DNA of 64,000 bases. It comes from Aldrovandia affinis. Lineage: Eukaryota; Chordata; Actinopteri; Notacanthiformes; Halosauridae. A program made the translations under genes and the position numbers. The notes beneath the pieces are model-generated. The model ran no database searches, was not told the origin of the DNA, and saw only the letters and a program-made list of their open reading frames with translations. This document shows, one piece after another, positions 11,931 through 24,756 of the stretch (the stretch's first letter is position 1; every line of letters starts with the position of its first letter). Where the stretch lies: contig JAINUG010000052.1 of the NCBI GenBank assembly GCA_029706075.1, positions 2,755,498 to 2,819,497 of the forward strand, in the 5' to 3' direction.

Positions 11931-12285
11931 CAGGTAACTGTGAAAATAATGGAAACACCAACAAAGTGTCTTAATAGGGTGTTGGGCCACCATGAGCCAC
12001 CAGAACAGCTTCAATGCTCCTTGGCATAGATTTTACAAGTGTCTGGAACTCTATTGGAAGGATGCAACACCATTCTTTCACACGAAATTCCATCATTTGG
12101 TTGTTGATGGTGGTCAAAAATGCTGTCTCAGGCGCCACTGAGTTGGGTTGGGTTGGATTGGGTTGGGTTGGGTTGGGTTGAGATCTGGTGACTGAGACAA
12201 CCATGGCATGTGGTTTACATGGCTTCATTCATGCTCATCAAACCATTATGAGAACCCACCAGAACCCTTCATTTACTCCAGTGTT
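11931..12285 (+). mobile_element. Tc1-type MITE, right end lost
   Basis: The sequence starts with caggtaactgtgaaaataat right after a TA dinucleotide (11929-11930). The body contains the gttgggccaccatgagcc and caccattctttcacacga blocks of a MITE family common in fish. A local run of ttggg pentamers (about 12140-12180) has expanded inside it. The expected inverted right end is missing, so the element is truncated. It starts 55 bp after the exon 2 donor. Confidence 0.65.
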
Positions 12286-12497
12286 ACCACTGTGTAATGC
12301 AGCCCGTGTAATGTAGCCCGCATGGGGCTCTTTGACGACTATGTTGGTGCTCTTTTTGAACCAAACATTTCACCATATATCATCCGAGACACTTACACAG
12401 TAACGTTAAAAATGTTCCAATAGGTAGTTTACAGATGATGTCTCTTCGCCGCAGTGGCGCAAACTCCATATAGTGGTCAAGTGAACACAAAAAAGCT

Positions 12498-12620
12498 GTA
12501 TGCTTGCGTTGTTTATGGTTGTTCGAATCGATCTAACCGAGAAAGAAACTTGAAATAATTTTTTTATTGAGTACCAAAAGTTACCATAAAGGGGAAACGT
12601 TTAAAAAAAATGCCAGGAGA
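12498..12620 (+). pseudogene. Possible THAP-type zinc finger fragment from a DNA transposon
   Basis: A + strand frame starting near 12496 reads LYACVVYGCSNRSNRERNLK, then stops and continues with VPKV. The C-x4-C pair followed by a basic stretch and the FxxVPK-like segment resembles the start of a THAP domain, as in P-element-like transposases. Two in-frame stops kill it, and no C-x2-H partner was confirmed. This may be a chance likeness. Confidence 0.35.
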
Positions 12621-13074
12621 TATGGCTGGCAAACCTGTGCCTTTCCTCTGGAAAGTATTAAAGTTTTATTAAACTTTCCTTTATTCTGTAACGTTAGCAG
12701 TTTTTTTTGTTGTAGCTTTGTTTCCCTGGAACTGAACAACAGTATGAAATGCCTGTGATGAGTTGACGTGTTATGTTGTGGTGTTAGTTGTTGCTAATGT
12801 TAGTTGCTAGGTGTTGATATACTCAAAGACGTTGATATTTTACTAATCTCACAAAGTGTTTTGCGTTCCCAATGGTTAAATGCGTTTTCATTTACTCTCT
12901 TGATAGATTTGTTATTTTTATTTCTATGTAAGCAATATTGTTTTGTTTCATTAGCTTTTCGGTCAGCTCAGACTAGTTTTTTTTTAGGCGTTTCATATGA
13001 TTAGCCTGTGATACTCACGTTTCATATGTTAGCATTGCTTTCTATGTCGCTTATAAACTGAACATGTGTGGTAG

Positions 13075-13256
13075 TGTAGTGCAGCTCAGAAGGTGTGAGC
13101 TAAAGTTGAGCGCGTGAGCGTCAGCTGCAAAGGGTGACGTCGAGAAGAGAACGATTAATTCCCAGAGTTCGGGACTTCAGTCTTTAGCTCTGCGGGTTAA
13201 TCGTCTCTCTTGTCGCATTGAGATCCTCCAGATCAAGCAGAACCAACTCCGTTACA
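13075..13256 (+). mobile_element. Possible very short solo LTR
   Basis: A 182-bp block starts TGTAGTGCAG and ends CGTTACA (TG...CA ends). It is flanked by the same four bases, gtag, at 13071-13074 and 13257-13260. Four-base duplications suit LTR retrotransposons, but a 4-bp match can arise by chance and the length is small for an LTR. Confidence 0.3.
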
Positions 13257-13984
13257 GTAGCACATGGTCTACTCTACATATATTACAACTGCTTACAATT
13301 TATATTCAACTTCTAACTAAACAATCAATGTTTCCTTAATTTCACAAATCCCAGTTTTCCCAATCTGCAGTTGTCAGTTGCAGCTGTCACGACGAGGCTC
13401 CCATGAATGGCCACTTAAGGGTTTGCATCCGTAACTGTAATCAATACGTAACATAAACACAGTAAGCCAAAAATACGAAATGGTACTTCGATATTTGGTG
13501 GTGGATTGAGAAAAAGGACATCTGTAGAACGAATAGTTGGCTACGTCCACAGACTTGATGCATCGAACGTGGGTAGGTCTGCCTCTGCCTGCAGCGAGTT
13601 TCGAACTCAAGTCTGTAGCCAAGGGAACCAATCATACTCTTGTCGCTTATTTTGTAGCGAACGCTCACGTGTTTAACTGACGTATCGGAGCTCCTCTGTT
13701 ACATTGACAGCGGGCAAATTTTTCATTTATTGTGAGACATCATTCCTTTTCATACAATACGGATCTCTTCATCACATTTTTCGATGTTTAGTTTATATTT
13801 CTCTGTAACATTGGCTTCTTAACTGTTTACATAAACCGAGTACTGCTCGCCTCCTTCCATGATTTCACTTTCTGACCACCAACTGAGGGAATACGTTCTG
13901 CACTGTCATGTGGTGTAAACAACTTATAAGCTTACATCACGAGCCACTCACTTGTCAGTGAGTGGAAAATGAGCTAATTAGTAA

Positions 13985-15770
13985 CCAAAAAACGCAAATG
14001 CGAGGAGTTCAAAGAGGAGTGCGAGCTGAAATTTTTCTTTGTGTCCAGCAGTGTTGACATTTGTCTCCTTTGTGCTAATATAATTTTGAAGTTCAAAAGG
14101 TCCAATTTACAGCGGCATCACGAGACTAAACACCCAACCTTCAGTACCGATTTTCCCATGGGAGGGGGGCTAAAGAGCGAAAAACGTAAGACTCAAACAA
14201 CAGGGAACTGTACAGAAAGCATTTTTCGACGTCAACACAAGTGAAAAGGCGAAAACGGCATCATTCAAAATCACCCATGAACTGATGAAAAGGATGAAAC
14301 CATACACAGATGGAGAAATGGTGAAAGAGTGCATACTATTAGCCTGCTCCACGCTGTTTCCTGACAAAAAAGACATTGAGAACGAGGTTAGAAAACTGCA
14401 GCTGTCCAATTCAACTGTGTCTAGAAGGCCATCGTACATTTCAGAAAACATCGAAAATATTCTTAAGGATAAACTGTCATCCGCTGAGTTTGTCAGCCTT
14501 GCGATGGACAAAAGCCTGGATATTAACGACATTCCACAGTTACTCATCTTTGTCAGAGGGGTCAATAGCGAACTTGGCGTGACAGAAGAACTACTTGACC
14601 TGGTTCCCCTGCAAAAAGGAACAACTGGCCAGAGATCAAAAGAACTGTATTGGAAATTTTGAGAAAGTTTGCTGTTCAACCTGCTAATATCACAGCGATC
14701 ACAACAGACAGTGTACCAGCTATGCTTAGTTAGAGAAACGGGGCAGTGACTTTATGGCACTGAAAGCAAATGGGGCAGAGAATGACATTTCATCTTATCA
14801 CTTGTGCATCAACAAGCGTTGTTTGCTAAGTTTAAGTCAATGAATGATGTGATGGAAAATGTAATTGTATTGGTGCATAAGGGCCCGTGCAAGAAACCAC
14901 CAGAATTTTAAACTTCTGTGTGACGAATTTGACATGCAATATCGGGATTTGGTGTTACACAGCGAAATACGATGGCTATCTAAAGGACGCGTGCTTGCCC
15001 ATTTAATTGACCTGCTTGAACCACTGAAAGCATTCGTTGCTGTACTTGGGGAGACCGCAAGATTTTCCTTTCTGGATGACAAAGAATGGGTGCTTTCTCT
15101 TTCATTAATTTGCGACATTACACAGTTTTTGAATGATTTGAACGTCAAGATGCAGGGTAGCAACAAAACTGTTTATGAGCTTTATACGGCTGTCAGAAAA
15201 TGTTCTGACAAATTGGATGTACTTCACCGAAGTGTCAGCGGGGCAGATTACCGCTTTTTCCCCAATGTGCAGAAAGTGGTGACCGCAGATGCGGATGCGG
15301 TCATCTCCTGTTAACCACAGTTATGCAATGTGCTAACTGAGCTAAAGGATTTCAAGAAGGAAGGCAGCATTTTTCTACTTGTGGAAAATCCATTCCTCAT
15401 TGAGATGGAAGAAATGGAGCAAATAAGCAACCGACTTGGACAAGTGGAGCTTCAAATGGAGTTTGTGGAGCTAAAAGGCTCGGATGAACTCCAGCGTCAG
15501 TTTCGGCTGGAAGACGCTGTGGACTTTTGGAAATTAGTGGGGCATCTTCCAAACTTGCAAGACGCATCATCTCAATGTTCCCTTCAACATACCGATGTGA
15601 AGCATCCTTCTCTGTGCTCTCAAAAATCTAATCTCGGAATCGAAATACATTGAGTCTGCAGCACACCACAGAGGCCCTCCGGATAGCTGTTTCCAGCATA
15701 GAGCCCAACTACGCACAATTGAATCCAGTAGCTTCGTGGTGGAAGATGAGGGGTGGATTATTTAAATATT
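13985..15770 (+). pseudogene. hAT transposase pseudogene (GTF2IRD2/ZBED-like family)
   Basis: Successive broken frames on the + strand follow the order of a hAT transposase of the group that gave rise to GTF2IRD2-like and ZBED-like proteins. First comes a basic start (KKRKCEEF) and a BED-type finger with C-x2-C near 14060-14080 and H-x4-H near 14115-14135. Next is a region with DGEMVKE, LQLSNSTVSRR and MDKSLDIND (14285-14662), then the central domain (14865-15314), and finally NPFLIEM onward (15330-15653). Frameshifts or stops separate these parts near 14244, 14662 and 15314. The C-terminal dimerisation region is only a remnant (about 15660-15770). Host function is not expected. Confidence 0.8.
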
Positions 15771-15825
15771 TGCTCAATAGTTAAGCATAAATAGAAAATT
15801 GTATTAGGTTGCTAATTGTAAATGT

Positions 15826-16690
15826 AGCAGTTCAAGTCCAGTGAATAACCTGAAATGGTACAAAGGTAAGCGGTAAACTGCCAGAGGTTTAAAAAAAAAA
15901 AGTTTAGGTTACCAAAAACTGAAAAATAATGTACATTTTTTGGCAGTGAGTAGTTTCCTACACCATCAAAAGGCACTTGGAAACTGGAGGAAACTTTGAC
16001 AGGAAGAGGTCTGGCAGACCCAAAGCCACAACAAAATCAGAAGACAGGTTCCCGAGAGTCAGCAGCTTGCACAATAGGCGGCTCACAGGACAACAGCTTC
16101 AAGCACAGTTTAACACTGGTCGAAGTAAGGAAGTCTCAGTTTCAATTGTGAAGAGAAGACTTCAAGCTGCAGGTTTGACCGGTCGAGTGGCAGTAAGAAA
16201 GCCATTGCTAAGATGGCAAAATAAGAAAAAGAGGCTTGCCTGGGCCATGAAGCACCGCCAGTGGACTACTGAAGACTGGAAGAAGGTCTTATGCACCGAT
16301 GAATCAAAATTTGAAATCTTCGGTTCATCACGCAGTGTTTTTGTACACCGTCGAGTAGGTGAAAGGATGGTTCCTCAGTGTGTGGCACCAACTGTCAAAC
16401 ATGGAGGAGGAAGCGTGATGGTCTGTGGCTCTTTGGCTGGATCCAGAGTCGGTGACTGTTAACCTGACATTAACCCATTACTTGTTCCCTGAAAAGGGCC
16501 TCTGAAATTTACATTCTTTTTCAGTTTTTGTAACCTAAACTTTTTTTATTTTTTTATTTTTTTATAAATACCTCTGGCAGTTTACTGCTTACCTTTGTAC
16601 CATTTCAGGTTATTCACTGGACTTGAACTGCTTAAATTTCAGTAAAAACTGGAAAATGGGGGTGTTCTAAAACTTTTCACTGGTAGTGTA
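15826..16690 (+). mobile_element. Internally deleted Tc1-like element
   Basis: A transposase frame (15977-16462, + strand) holds the helix-turn-helix region, with the GRPK motif (16015-16026), and the first catalytic aspartate (CTDESKFEIF at about 16294-16323). The frame then breaks off, so the second and third acidic residues are gone. The right end reads aaacttttcactggtagtgta, a typical Tc1-type end. Long inverted sub-terminal repeats of over 100 bp occur at 15828-15942 and about 16508-16640. The true left end is missing. Confidence 0.8.
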
Positions 16691-17410
16691 TATTATGGCT
16701 GCTAATTTCTTCTCTGGAAAAATGACATGGTACCACACCCATAATTGGCTAAATATTACTAAATGTATATTAAACATAGAAAGAATATATAAATATTGTT
16801 AGCACTTTGAAAGCCATTATTTATATTTAGTCTGTTTTTCTTCTTTGTTGGAGTTTAAATGTATGTATTCCTGTGGATGAAGCACTGAAGGAGACCCAGA
16901 GTTCAAGTGTGATTGCCTTTACCTTCCTTATCCTGTCTTTACCCATTACCCATTGCTCTTCTATATGTCTATATGTGTTTGAGGTGTTGCATAAACACAA
17001 TCTCTGCTTTTTCTTTTTCCCATGGTGGGGGGTTGAGTGGGTGGGATTGGGTCAAACAGTGTGTCTATGGCACTAACACTGCACTCAGCCCTCTTTCATA
17101 ACCACATGCCAGAAATACCTTCTGTTTCCCCTGGCAGCGAACCGTCTGTGACTCAGTGTTTTAGTGGAAGTGGGATTACCAAGGGGGAGGGAGGGAGGGA
17201 GGGCATAGTGACCAAAGCTTTGACCACCTTCCTCCATTACTATCATTATTGGTTTCATGATTTATTTAGGCCTATCTGCCAGTCACCTTTGTTCAGAGCG
17301 TCATGGTGAGAAACATTGCATGCACATGTCTGATCATTTGCTATAAGCAACTTAACTAATGGCTGATGTTTATAAATCTCTCTTTGAGGGGGTTTAAAAG
17401 GGTCACTCTG

Positions 17411-17610
17411 TCTGGAGCCGGCAGTGTAGTGTAATGGTTAGGGAACTGGGCTTGTAACTCAGAGGTTGCTGGTTCAATTCCCAGGTGGAGCACTGCCATT
17501 GTACCCTTGAGGAAGGTACTTCACCTGAATTGCTTCAGTAAATATCCAGCTGTATAAATGGATTGTATGTATGTCGCTCTGGATAAGAGCGTCTGCTAAA
17601 AATGCATAAA
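17411..17610 (+). mobile_element. tRNA-derived SINE with fish-type tail
   Basis: The head carries an A-box-like gtagtgtaatgg and a B-box-like GGTTCAATTCC in tRNA spacing. The body ends with gtcgctctggataagagcgt followed by ctgctaaaaatg, the tail common to fish SINEs and L2-type LINEs. The sequence is degenerate, so this is not a working tRNA gene. Confidence 0.8.
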
Positions 17611-17979
17611 ATGTTTTAAAAATGTAAAAATGTTTCTACAAACCGGTCAGTATGGCTCTGAAGCACTGGGAAAAATGTCAACTTTGAGGCGAGGAACTGT
17701 ATCTACTTGTTTTGATATGCCTGCTGAAGTGCTGGAATACTCATTTGTATAGTCATTAGGGCCCTTCCATTCTGTCCAAAACAATTAGTAGCTGTGTTGT
17801 GGTTTAGCTGAATGGATCAGCCCCAAAAGTGAGCCCCTGATGGCGTTGTCTCCGACCATCCCCCCAAAAACACAGTGTCTGGAGACGGAAAAACAAGGGC
17901 GCTCTTTGTGACCCTCAACTTTGCTAACCATATAGCCACTAAAATAACAATTTAAGTGGTGCGTAAGCATTCTTTTAAC

Positions 17980-18090
17980 GTGTGTGTGTGTCTGTGCGTG
18001 TTGTGCATGCGTGTGTGTGTGCGCACGCGCGCGTGCATGCGTGTGTGTGCGCGTGCCTGTGCCTGTGCCTGTGCACGTGTCTGTGTGCGC
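17980..18090 (+). repeat. GT/GC microsatellite
   Basis: Alternating purine-pyrimidine tract of tgtg and cgcg runs, with tgcctg repeats at its end. Such a tract can adopt Z-DNA, but no function is shown here. Confidence 0.85.
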
Positions 18091-18639
18091 AAATATTCTA
18101 TAAATAAAGAATTTTTCCAGTGTCATCCCGTCCTGTTCTGATCGTTTCCTTCCCAAGTGGCAGACCGCGTTCCATTTCTATTACTCCTCAACTAGCAGTC
18201 ATCTCATGTCACAGGAATTTCACCCTATTAGAAGGCTGGAAAATGCCTTAATCTCCCCTGGTAATTGTTGTATTGGATTGTGTCCGTATTTTGTGTGTGT
18301 GTGTGCGCGTGTGCACATCCTCCAAGAAAGAATCTGATCAGGCTTTGTTTATGATGGCTTCCACTTCACTGAACCTTTAATCTGTACAGTACGGATTACC
18401 TTCCCTCTGTAAATGAATTCGCCCTCAGAACCTGACAAACATGCGGGTTTGGGAGTGAAGCTCTCAGCCTTGTCTGGTGCGTGATGTTGCCAGGGAGTCT
18501 GGGGGCACGGTAAATCCTCTGTCCCATTTGTTGACCTCATTGGAAGTTTGTGGGGGTCTCCCAGAGTTTTGCACAGATTTATCTTGAGCCCAGTTAAGTG
18601 TCTGTGGGTTAGGGTTAGGGTTAGGCAGGCAGTACATGA

Positions 18640-18832
18640 CCTGTTGCTGGGGGACAATGTATAAAAATGGCTGCAATTCCTACATGATTCTCCCGATGTG
18701 GATGTAAATACCCTCAAATTAAAGGTGACAGTCTGCACTTTAACCTCATATACTCATTATTTCATTTCAAATCCAATGTGCTAGAGTACAGAGCCACAAC
18801 AACAACAAAATGTGTCACTATCCAAATACTTA
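18640..18832 (+). mobile_element. Fragment of a Tc1-like element (right end)
   Basis: The segment aligns in the same orientation with the right end of the Tc1 copy at 62640-62830: atgtataaaaatgg, then aattcctacatgat, attaaaggtgacagtctgca, tttcatttcaaatcca and tgtcactatccaaatactta. It is an isolated end piece with no transposase. Confidence 0.7.
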
Positions 18833-19324
18833 CTTACTTTGCGTGCGTGTGTTATGATTTTTATTTTTATTTTATTTTTTTCAGAATTTCTTTTAACATT
18901 TACTTTCACACAACCATTAACGTTTAGCGCTCAAACCACATTGGCAATGCCACCAAAAAATCTTGGCAGCTAATTCATGCTTTGTTTTAATTTTTTTCCC
19001 ATGACACCAGCTACGACTGACCTCACTGAAATCTTGATTAGGGAACATCATCTTGGACGTTAGCTTTTTACAACTGAAGTGTAAATGATGGGATGTGTGG
19101 AGGTCTTTGTGCTAAATGAAAACTGAAATCATAGCACAGCACTACCAGGTTGATTTACAGAGCGAATGAAGTGGCAGGCAGGGGCATTTTTTTTCATCAC
19201 CACAAGGGCAGTGATGGTGCTCCACCAGAGGGAATGGTGTGGGTGATCAGGGCAGCAGCCCAACCCCAGAATTTACTAACGGAAAATAATATTGTGATTG
19301 TGTTTGTGGGCGTGTATGTGTTTG

Positions 19325-19490
19325 CAGGTGCCAGGTTGGCTGTGTAGTGTAATGGGTAAGGAACTGGACTTTGTACGAAGAGGTTACAGGTTATTTTTTA
19401 ATGTATTTCTTTATTTAAATGTATTATATGTCAAAATAATTCTGTAAGGCTCTCTGGATGAGGGCATCTGCTAAAGCAAATGAATAAAGC
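19325..19490 (+). mobile_element. Degraded tRNA-derived SINE
   Basis: The head (gtgtagtgtaatgggtaagg) matches the SINE at 17411 and the end (ctctggatgagggcatctgc) matches its tail. The B box and body are largely lost. Confidence 0.65.
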
Positions 19491-20041
19491 AATAATAAGC
19501 AATCTGTTAGGTCCTGCCTGTAGACCCCATTTCCTCTTCCTCTCTGTTTTTCCCTATTCCCCAGGGATGATAGCGGCCGGCGCTTCCCGGCCCGGTGTTT
19601 TTACTGACCATTATTCCAGGAAGCCTGAGTTATATTTGGCAGCCTCCCCTCACCCCTCAGGAGAGTGCACTGTGAGGAGCTATGGTCAAGGGTTTGATTC
19701 CAGGCCCGCATGACTGCTGACTTAATTTGGGCTTCCTGTTGTAAACCGAGTTCCAAAGTGTAGTCTGTTTTGCTTTTGAAGTTTTAAACCACTGATGGAT
19801 TTTGAGGCATAACCATGTGTGTGTTTTATCAGCGCTTAATCATATGTACACACACAAATTAATTTTGATACGTACTGTAGCAAAAGTGAAAACTTATTTG
19901 TGAACGTACTTGTCCTTTCATGCAGTCTTACATTAATCAAGTCGAGTTTCTTCTTTCCTGTTTGTAGCCAAACTCGCAGTGTGACATGATCGGTTTGTTT
20001 ATTTTAAATACATTTAGTATATTTTATTATTATTTTATATA

Positions 20042-21240
20042 CAATGGGTATAAAAAGTATTTTCCCCCTTTGGCATTTTTCACATTTTATTTTCTTACTT
20101 CATGGAATCAAAATGGATTTAAATGGGATTTATTGCCACTGATCAATACAAAATACTCTATAATGTCAAAAAAAAAAAATATATTTAAAGCTTTTTAAAA
20201 TTAATTACAAATAAGAAAACAGGCAATTGATTGCATAAGTATTCATCCATTTTTCTAAGACACACCTAAATAAACTCTGGTGCAACCAATTGTCTTCAGT
20301 GGTCACATAATTATTTGATTGGAGTCCACTTGTGTACAATTAAGGTGTTTCAAATTATTTCAGATATATGGCTGTCTGTGAGAGGTCCCACAATTGGTTA
20401 CAGTGCATTTCCAAACAAGTTTCATCATGAAGACCAAAGGGCATTCAAACCAAATCCTAGAAAAGGTTCTTCAAAGGCACCAATCAGGGGAAAGATATAA
20501 GATTGCAAAGACTTTGAATATCCCCTGGAGCACCGTTATGTCCATCATAAAGAAATGGAGAGAATATGGCACCACTGTGAATTTGCCTAGAACAAGCTGT
20601 CCTCCAAAACCAAGCATCTGTGTGAGAAGGGCACTTGTTAGGGAGGCCACCAAAAGGCCTACGGCAACTCTGACGGAGTTACAATCTGAGATGGGAGAAA
20701 CTGTTCATGGGACAATAGCTTGGGCACTTCACAAATCTGCTTTAGGAATGGTGGCAGAAAGAAAGCCATTGTTGAAGAAAACAATTAAATCTTACCTAGG
20801 GTGTGCCAGAAGGCATGTGGTAGACTCTCAAACCAAGTGGAGGAAGATTATAGGGTCTGATGAGACCAAGATGTAACTTTTTGCCATCAATGTTAGGTGC
20901 TATATCTGGCACAAGCCTAACACTGCATCATCCCAAGAACACTATCCCTACCGTGAAACATGGTGGCAGGAGCCTAATGCTATAGGGGTGCTTCTCTGCT
21001 TCAGGGACTGGAAAACTTAGAGGGGAAAATGGATAGACAAATCTTGAAGGAAAATCTGCTGCAGTCTGCAAGAGACCTGGGACTTGGGAGAAGATTTATA
21101 TTCCAGCAGGACAATGAACCAAAGGATGCAACAAAAGCCACATTGGAGTGGTTTAAAAACAAAGAAATCTATGTTCTAGACTGCCCTGTCAAAGCCCAGA
21201 CCTCAATCCCATTGAGAATCTGTGGAAAGATCTAAAAAAT
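20042..21240 (+). mobile_element. Tc1-like element, 3' truncated, transposase pseudogene
   Basis: The element starts at caatgggtataaaaagtatt beside a TA (20040-20041). The + strand transposase frame from about 20424 shows the paired helix-turn-helix region and the first catalytic Asp (GSDETKM at about 20856-20876), then stops at the codon after KM. A later frame (21029-21235) has FQQDNEPKDATKA, so the second Asp remains but its surroundings are altered, and the final acidic motif is frameshifted. The sequence loses likeness to the family near 21240, and no right inverted repeat is seen. Confidence 0.85.
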
Positions 21241-21609
21241 TTTCAGATAATATTTCACCTGAACATTATTAATTTTAATCGATTAGATATGAGCTCAAAT
21301 TTGAGTGGTAAAGTTAGAGAACTGAAAAATGCTGTGACTGTTGTATTGACATCGTTAGAGCATTACCTGTATATTGTATTTTTCTGAACTTGACCTCTGG
21401 TGTCAAGAATTATCTTCAGACTCGCTTCAAATTCCGTACACAGCATTTTCCCAAACCCTTTTTATGACCCCTCCTCTCTCTCCTTCACCCCCTCTCCTTC
21501 CTTCCTTCCTTCTCTATCTCCCTCAGGCTGCTTTCAGACACCTGTTAAGAGTTCTTGGTCTGACCTCTAAGCTAATTCCTGTCCTACCTAGACTGTGAGA
21601 CCTGGGCCC

Positions 21610-21750
21610 GTATGCACGAAGATTCTAAGAGTAGGAGTGCTCATCTAGGATCAGTTTAGCCTTTTAGCTCATAATGGATATGGTTAGGATATGGACAGGG
21701 GAAACCTTATCCTAGATCAGCACTCCTACTCTTAGAATCTTTGTACATAC
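21610..21750. mobile_element. Short palindromic MITE (hairpin)
   Basis: The arms gattctaagagtaggagtgc (21621-21640) and its inverse gcactcctactcttagaatc (21720-21739) pair around a roughly 80-bp loop. The outer bases gtatgcac and gtacatac extend the palindrome with mismatches. This is typical of a small foldback MITE. Target duplications are not clear. Confidence 0.7.
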
Positions 21751-24483
21751 GGACTCTGGTCTAATGACCCTTGCGTCTTGTCTTCACCTCAATATTCTAC
21801 AGTGGCTTGAAGCCATGGTAAAATATAATACATTTGACATTACTAAATGGCTATCATATAAATCTGGTTGAAATCCTGAAGTAATTGTCTTGCGATTTCA
21901 AGATATCAGGTCCCCCAAATTCTATTTCTATTTATTTAATTTAGTTTTCTGCCTCTGAGCTCACAGTAACAGCACTGGTGATCTGTGATGGAATGCACAG
22001 CCATGTCACAGCAGTGCTCCGACCTCCTGCTTTAAAAGAGCACCACTCAATCTCATGACCTTTGAACTCTGGTGAGCGTGTGAAAGGTAAGTCATTTTAC
22101 AATGTGTTATCTGACCGTTTCTGCTCCTACAGTATCTGAAGTGCCAGATTAGGTTTGAACATTTGCACTTGTTCGGCATGTCCTGTAACAGGTCGCTCAA
22201 ATATATTTTTTATTTTGAGGCACAAAAAGAGCTGAGCCTGATTACGTCTTACACAAAATGAATGTTTTACATCCATGAGCCTCAGTTCCGCTCAAAAGAG
22301 AATGCTCAAACACACTCTTGCTAATGCAGCTTATCCCCTCATCAGTGTTGCGGGCCAGCAGAATGATGCACTCTTGTGAATATAAAGAAGCAATTTTTTA
22401 GATTTATTTTTTATTTTTTCAATTTTTTATTTTTTGAATGGACTCTTCAAGAACCGTTCATGAGCTTATGGCTTTCTGGCCAACATTGTCTTTGCTTGAA
22501 CAGGCTTTCAATTGAGATGACAAACAGAGCCCGGGACCCTGATATGAACTCATTTGAATGGATTTTTCCCCCCTCTGTTCACCGTCTGGAGGTCGTGACC
22601 CAAACCGGCTGGGAGACAAGGGCACTGAAAATCTGTTGTCTGATGCCGTCTGGAAGGGATGGGAGACTCGGGTTCATACATTTGTTGCAGCTGTCAAAAA
22701 AATAATTTGGTCGATTTTTTCAGCACTCAAACTGTGCCAATCAGAAGAGTTAAGGCCATATCTGACCCCTGTGCTTTAGGGTGGGGACCCTTACTGTAGA
22801 GCTAACTTGCTGGCTGGTTGTACCGCTCTGTGAATCTCAAGTCTTGTATCACTATGCCTATCAATATGAATTATATGGCTAGAATGAGCTGGAGTCAAAA
22901 CTGGCTGCCCCATTATGGCATAAACGCTGCTTCGTTGTAATTGCCTGAAGGAAAAGGTTAAGCAAGCGCTCTGCTATTCTGCCTTGAATGTGCAGCCGGG
23001 GGAAACAATTCCCAAACAAAGACTGGAATAAAATGTAAATAACTCCCACGTCGACATGACAACCTCTCGCTAAATGCTTTAACTCTTTAACAACATGAGT
23101 GACATTTTTGGTCAACTTGACTTTCAAGATTTGTTGACCAAAACGTCATTGTACTACCAGCAACAAGAGCTTGGCACATGATGTCATAGGCCAAATATGC
23201 CCAATGACTGCCTGGACTTCATCTGCATTGCAAGGCTGAGTTAAAAAAAACGCTTCATATTGCTTCTGTCTTCCACTGGTTAATTGCTGTCATCAGAATT
23301 GGTGGCATTCTCGTTTCTCCCTTCTGTGTTTTTAATGCAGTTATCCTGTTTCCTTTGTCCAATCAAAAAATGAGGGTGCGGTGTTGGGTAGGGCACTGTC
23401 TAATCAGAACGTCAATCTTTCAAAAGAACAAGCTTATTTACCTGGAGTATTTCATTTCCATGTAGGAACTTGTTGTGTTATCATCTTTTTTCACAATGTT
23501 AAAGAAAAGAATCACATACTTAGCTTTTCTCATTTTATCTTTATGATTCAAAGTAAACTAATGTGTGTGTGTATGTTTGGGTGGGTGAATGGGGGCTTTA
23601 GCTGCATACATTTAATATAGGTGGTGAATGTTAATTCGTTTTTTCTTCTGTTGAAAGGCCCTATATAGCACACTGATATGAACACTACATTGATATTTCC
23701 TGTTTGTGCAGAGGAAGAATGACCTCTGACCTCTCTAATAGGCCCTCCCCCAGGATCTCACCAGTCATGGACTGGAACACTGGACAATTATCAGCTTATT
23801 TATTCTCACGAGAAGATTTCCTGTTTTATGCATTTTTTATTCTCTCTATGAATGCCTGCGTTGTGTTGTGTTGTGTGTGTCTGTAGATATGTATTCCCTT
23901 TATACAAATCTGTCTTTGGATAATACTACCCACATATATAATATACTACCAGTCACCACTGCTGGCTACATGATTGAGTGGCCCCCAGCAGTAATGCTGC
24001 TTACTAGTAGAGGTGCTAGAGGGCAAAAAGGTCAGCAGAGGAGTCACAGCCCGTGTGTTCTCAGGTTTCTTTAATGGAGCAGTAGATGCAAAGAGGAGAG
24101 TTGACAAGTGGAACGGTGTTCATGTGGGCCGGCACTGTCCAGGTGCCAACAGTACAAAGGCCCCTGGGGGTTTTGTCACTCACCAAGCTCCAGCCACTTC
24201 TTTACTCTGACTACCACAGAATGTATTAGGAGCTTGATAAGATTGTTGGCATATGGACCAGTGAGATGGCAGCAGCTATGAGTGGGTCAGTAATGTGTGT
24301 GTGCGGGGGGAAGAGAGAGAAAGCACTCCATGGGACAGCATGGAGCTCAGGCCCCCAGGGTATTTTGAGCCCTGTTTGTTATTTCTCGGGTCAAGGATAT
24401 TGACGGGGCAACAACGGTGTATAACGCCGATTTCGGTTTTAACATCTTCCGGTGAAGCAATCAAAGGCTTTCTTGTGTTCATA

Positions 24484-24756
<273 letters not shown>

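Noticed and set aside
17411..17500. Possible tRNA gene from A and B box-like motifs
   Set aside because: The cloverleaf is degenerate and the sequence continues into a SINE body and tail. The same holds for the heads at 28737, 33687, 37309, 44754 and 55130.
18606..18628. Telomere-like gttagggttagggttagg
   Set aside because: Only about three units and no other sign of an interstitial telomere; chance or a tiny fusion scar.
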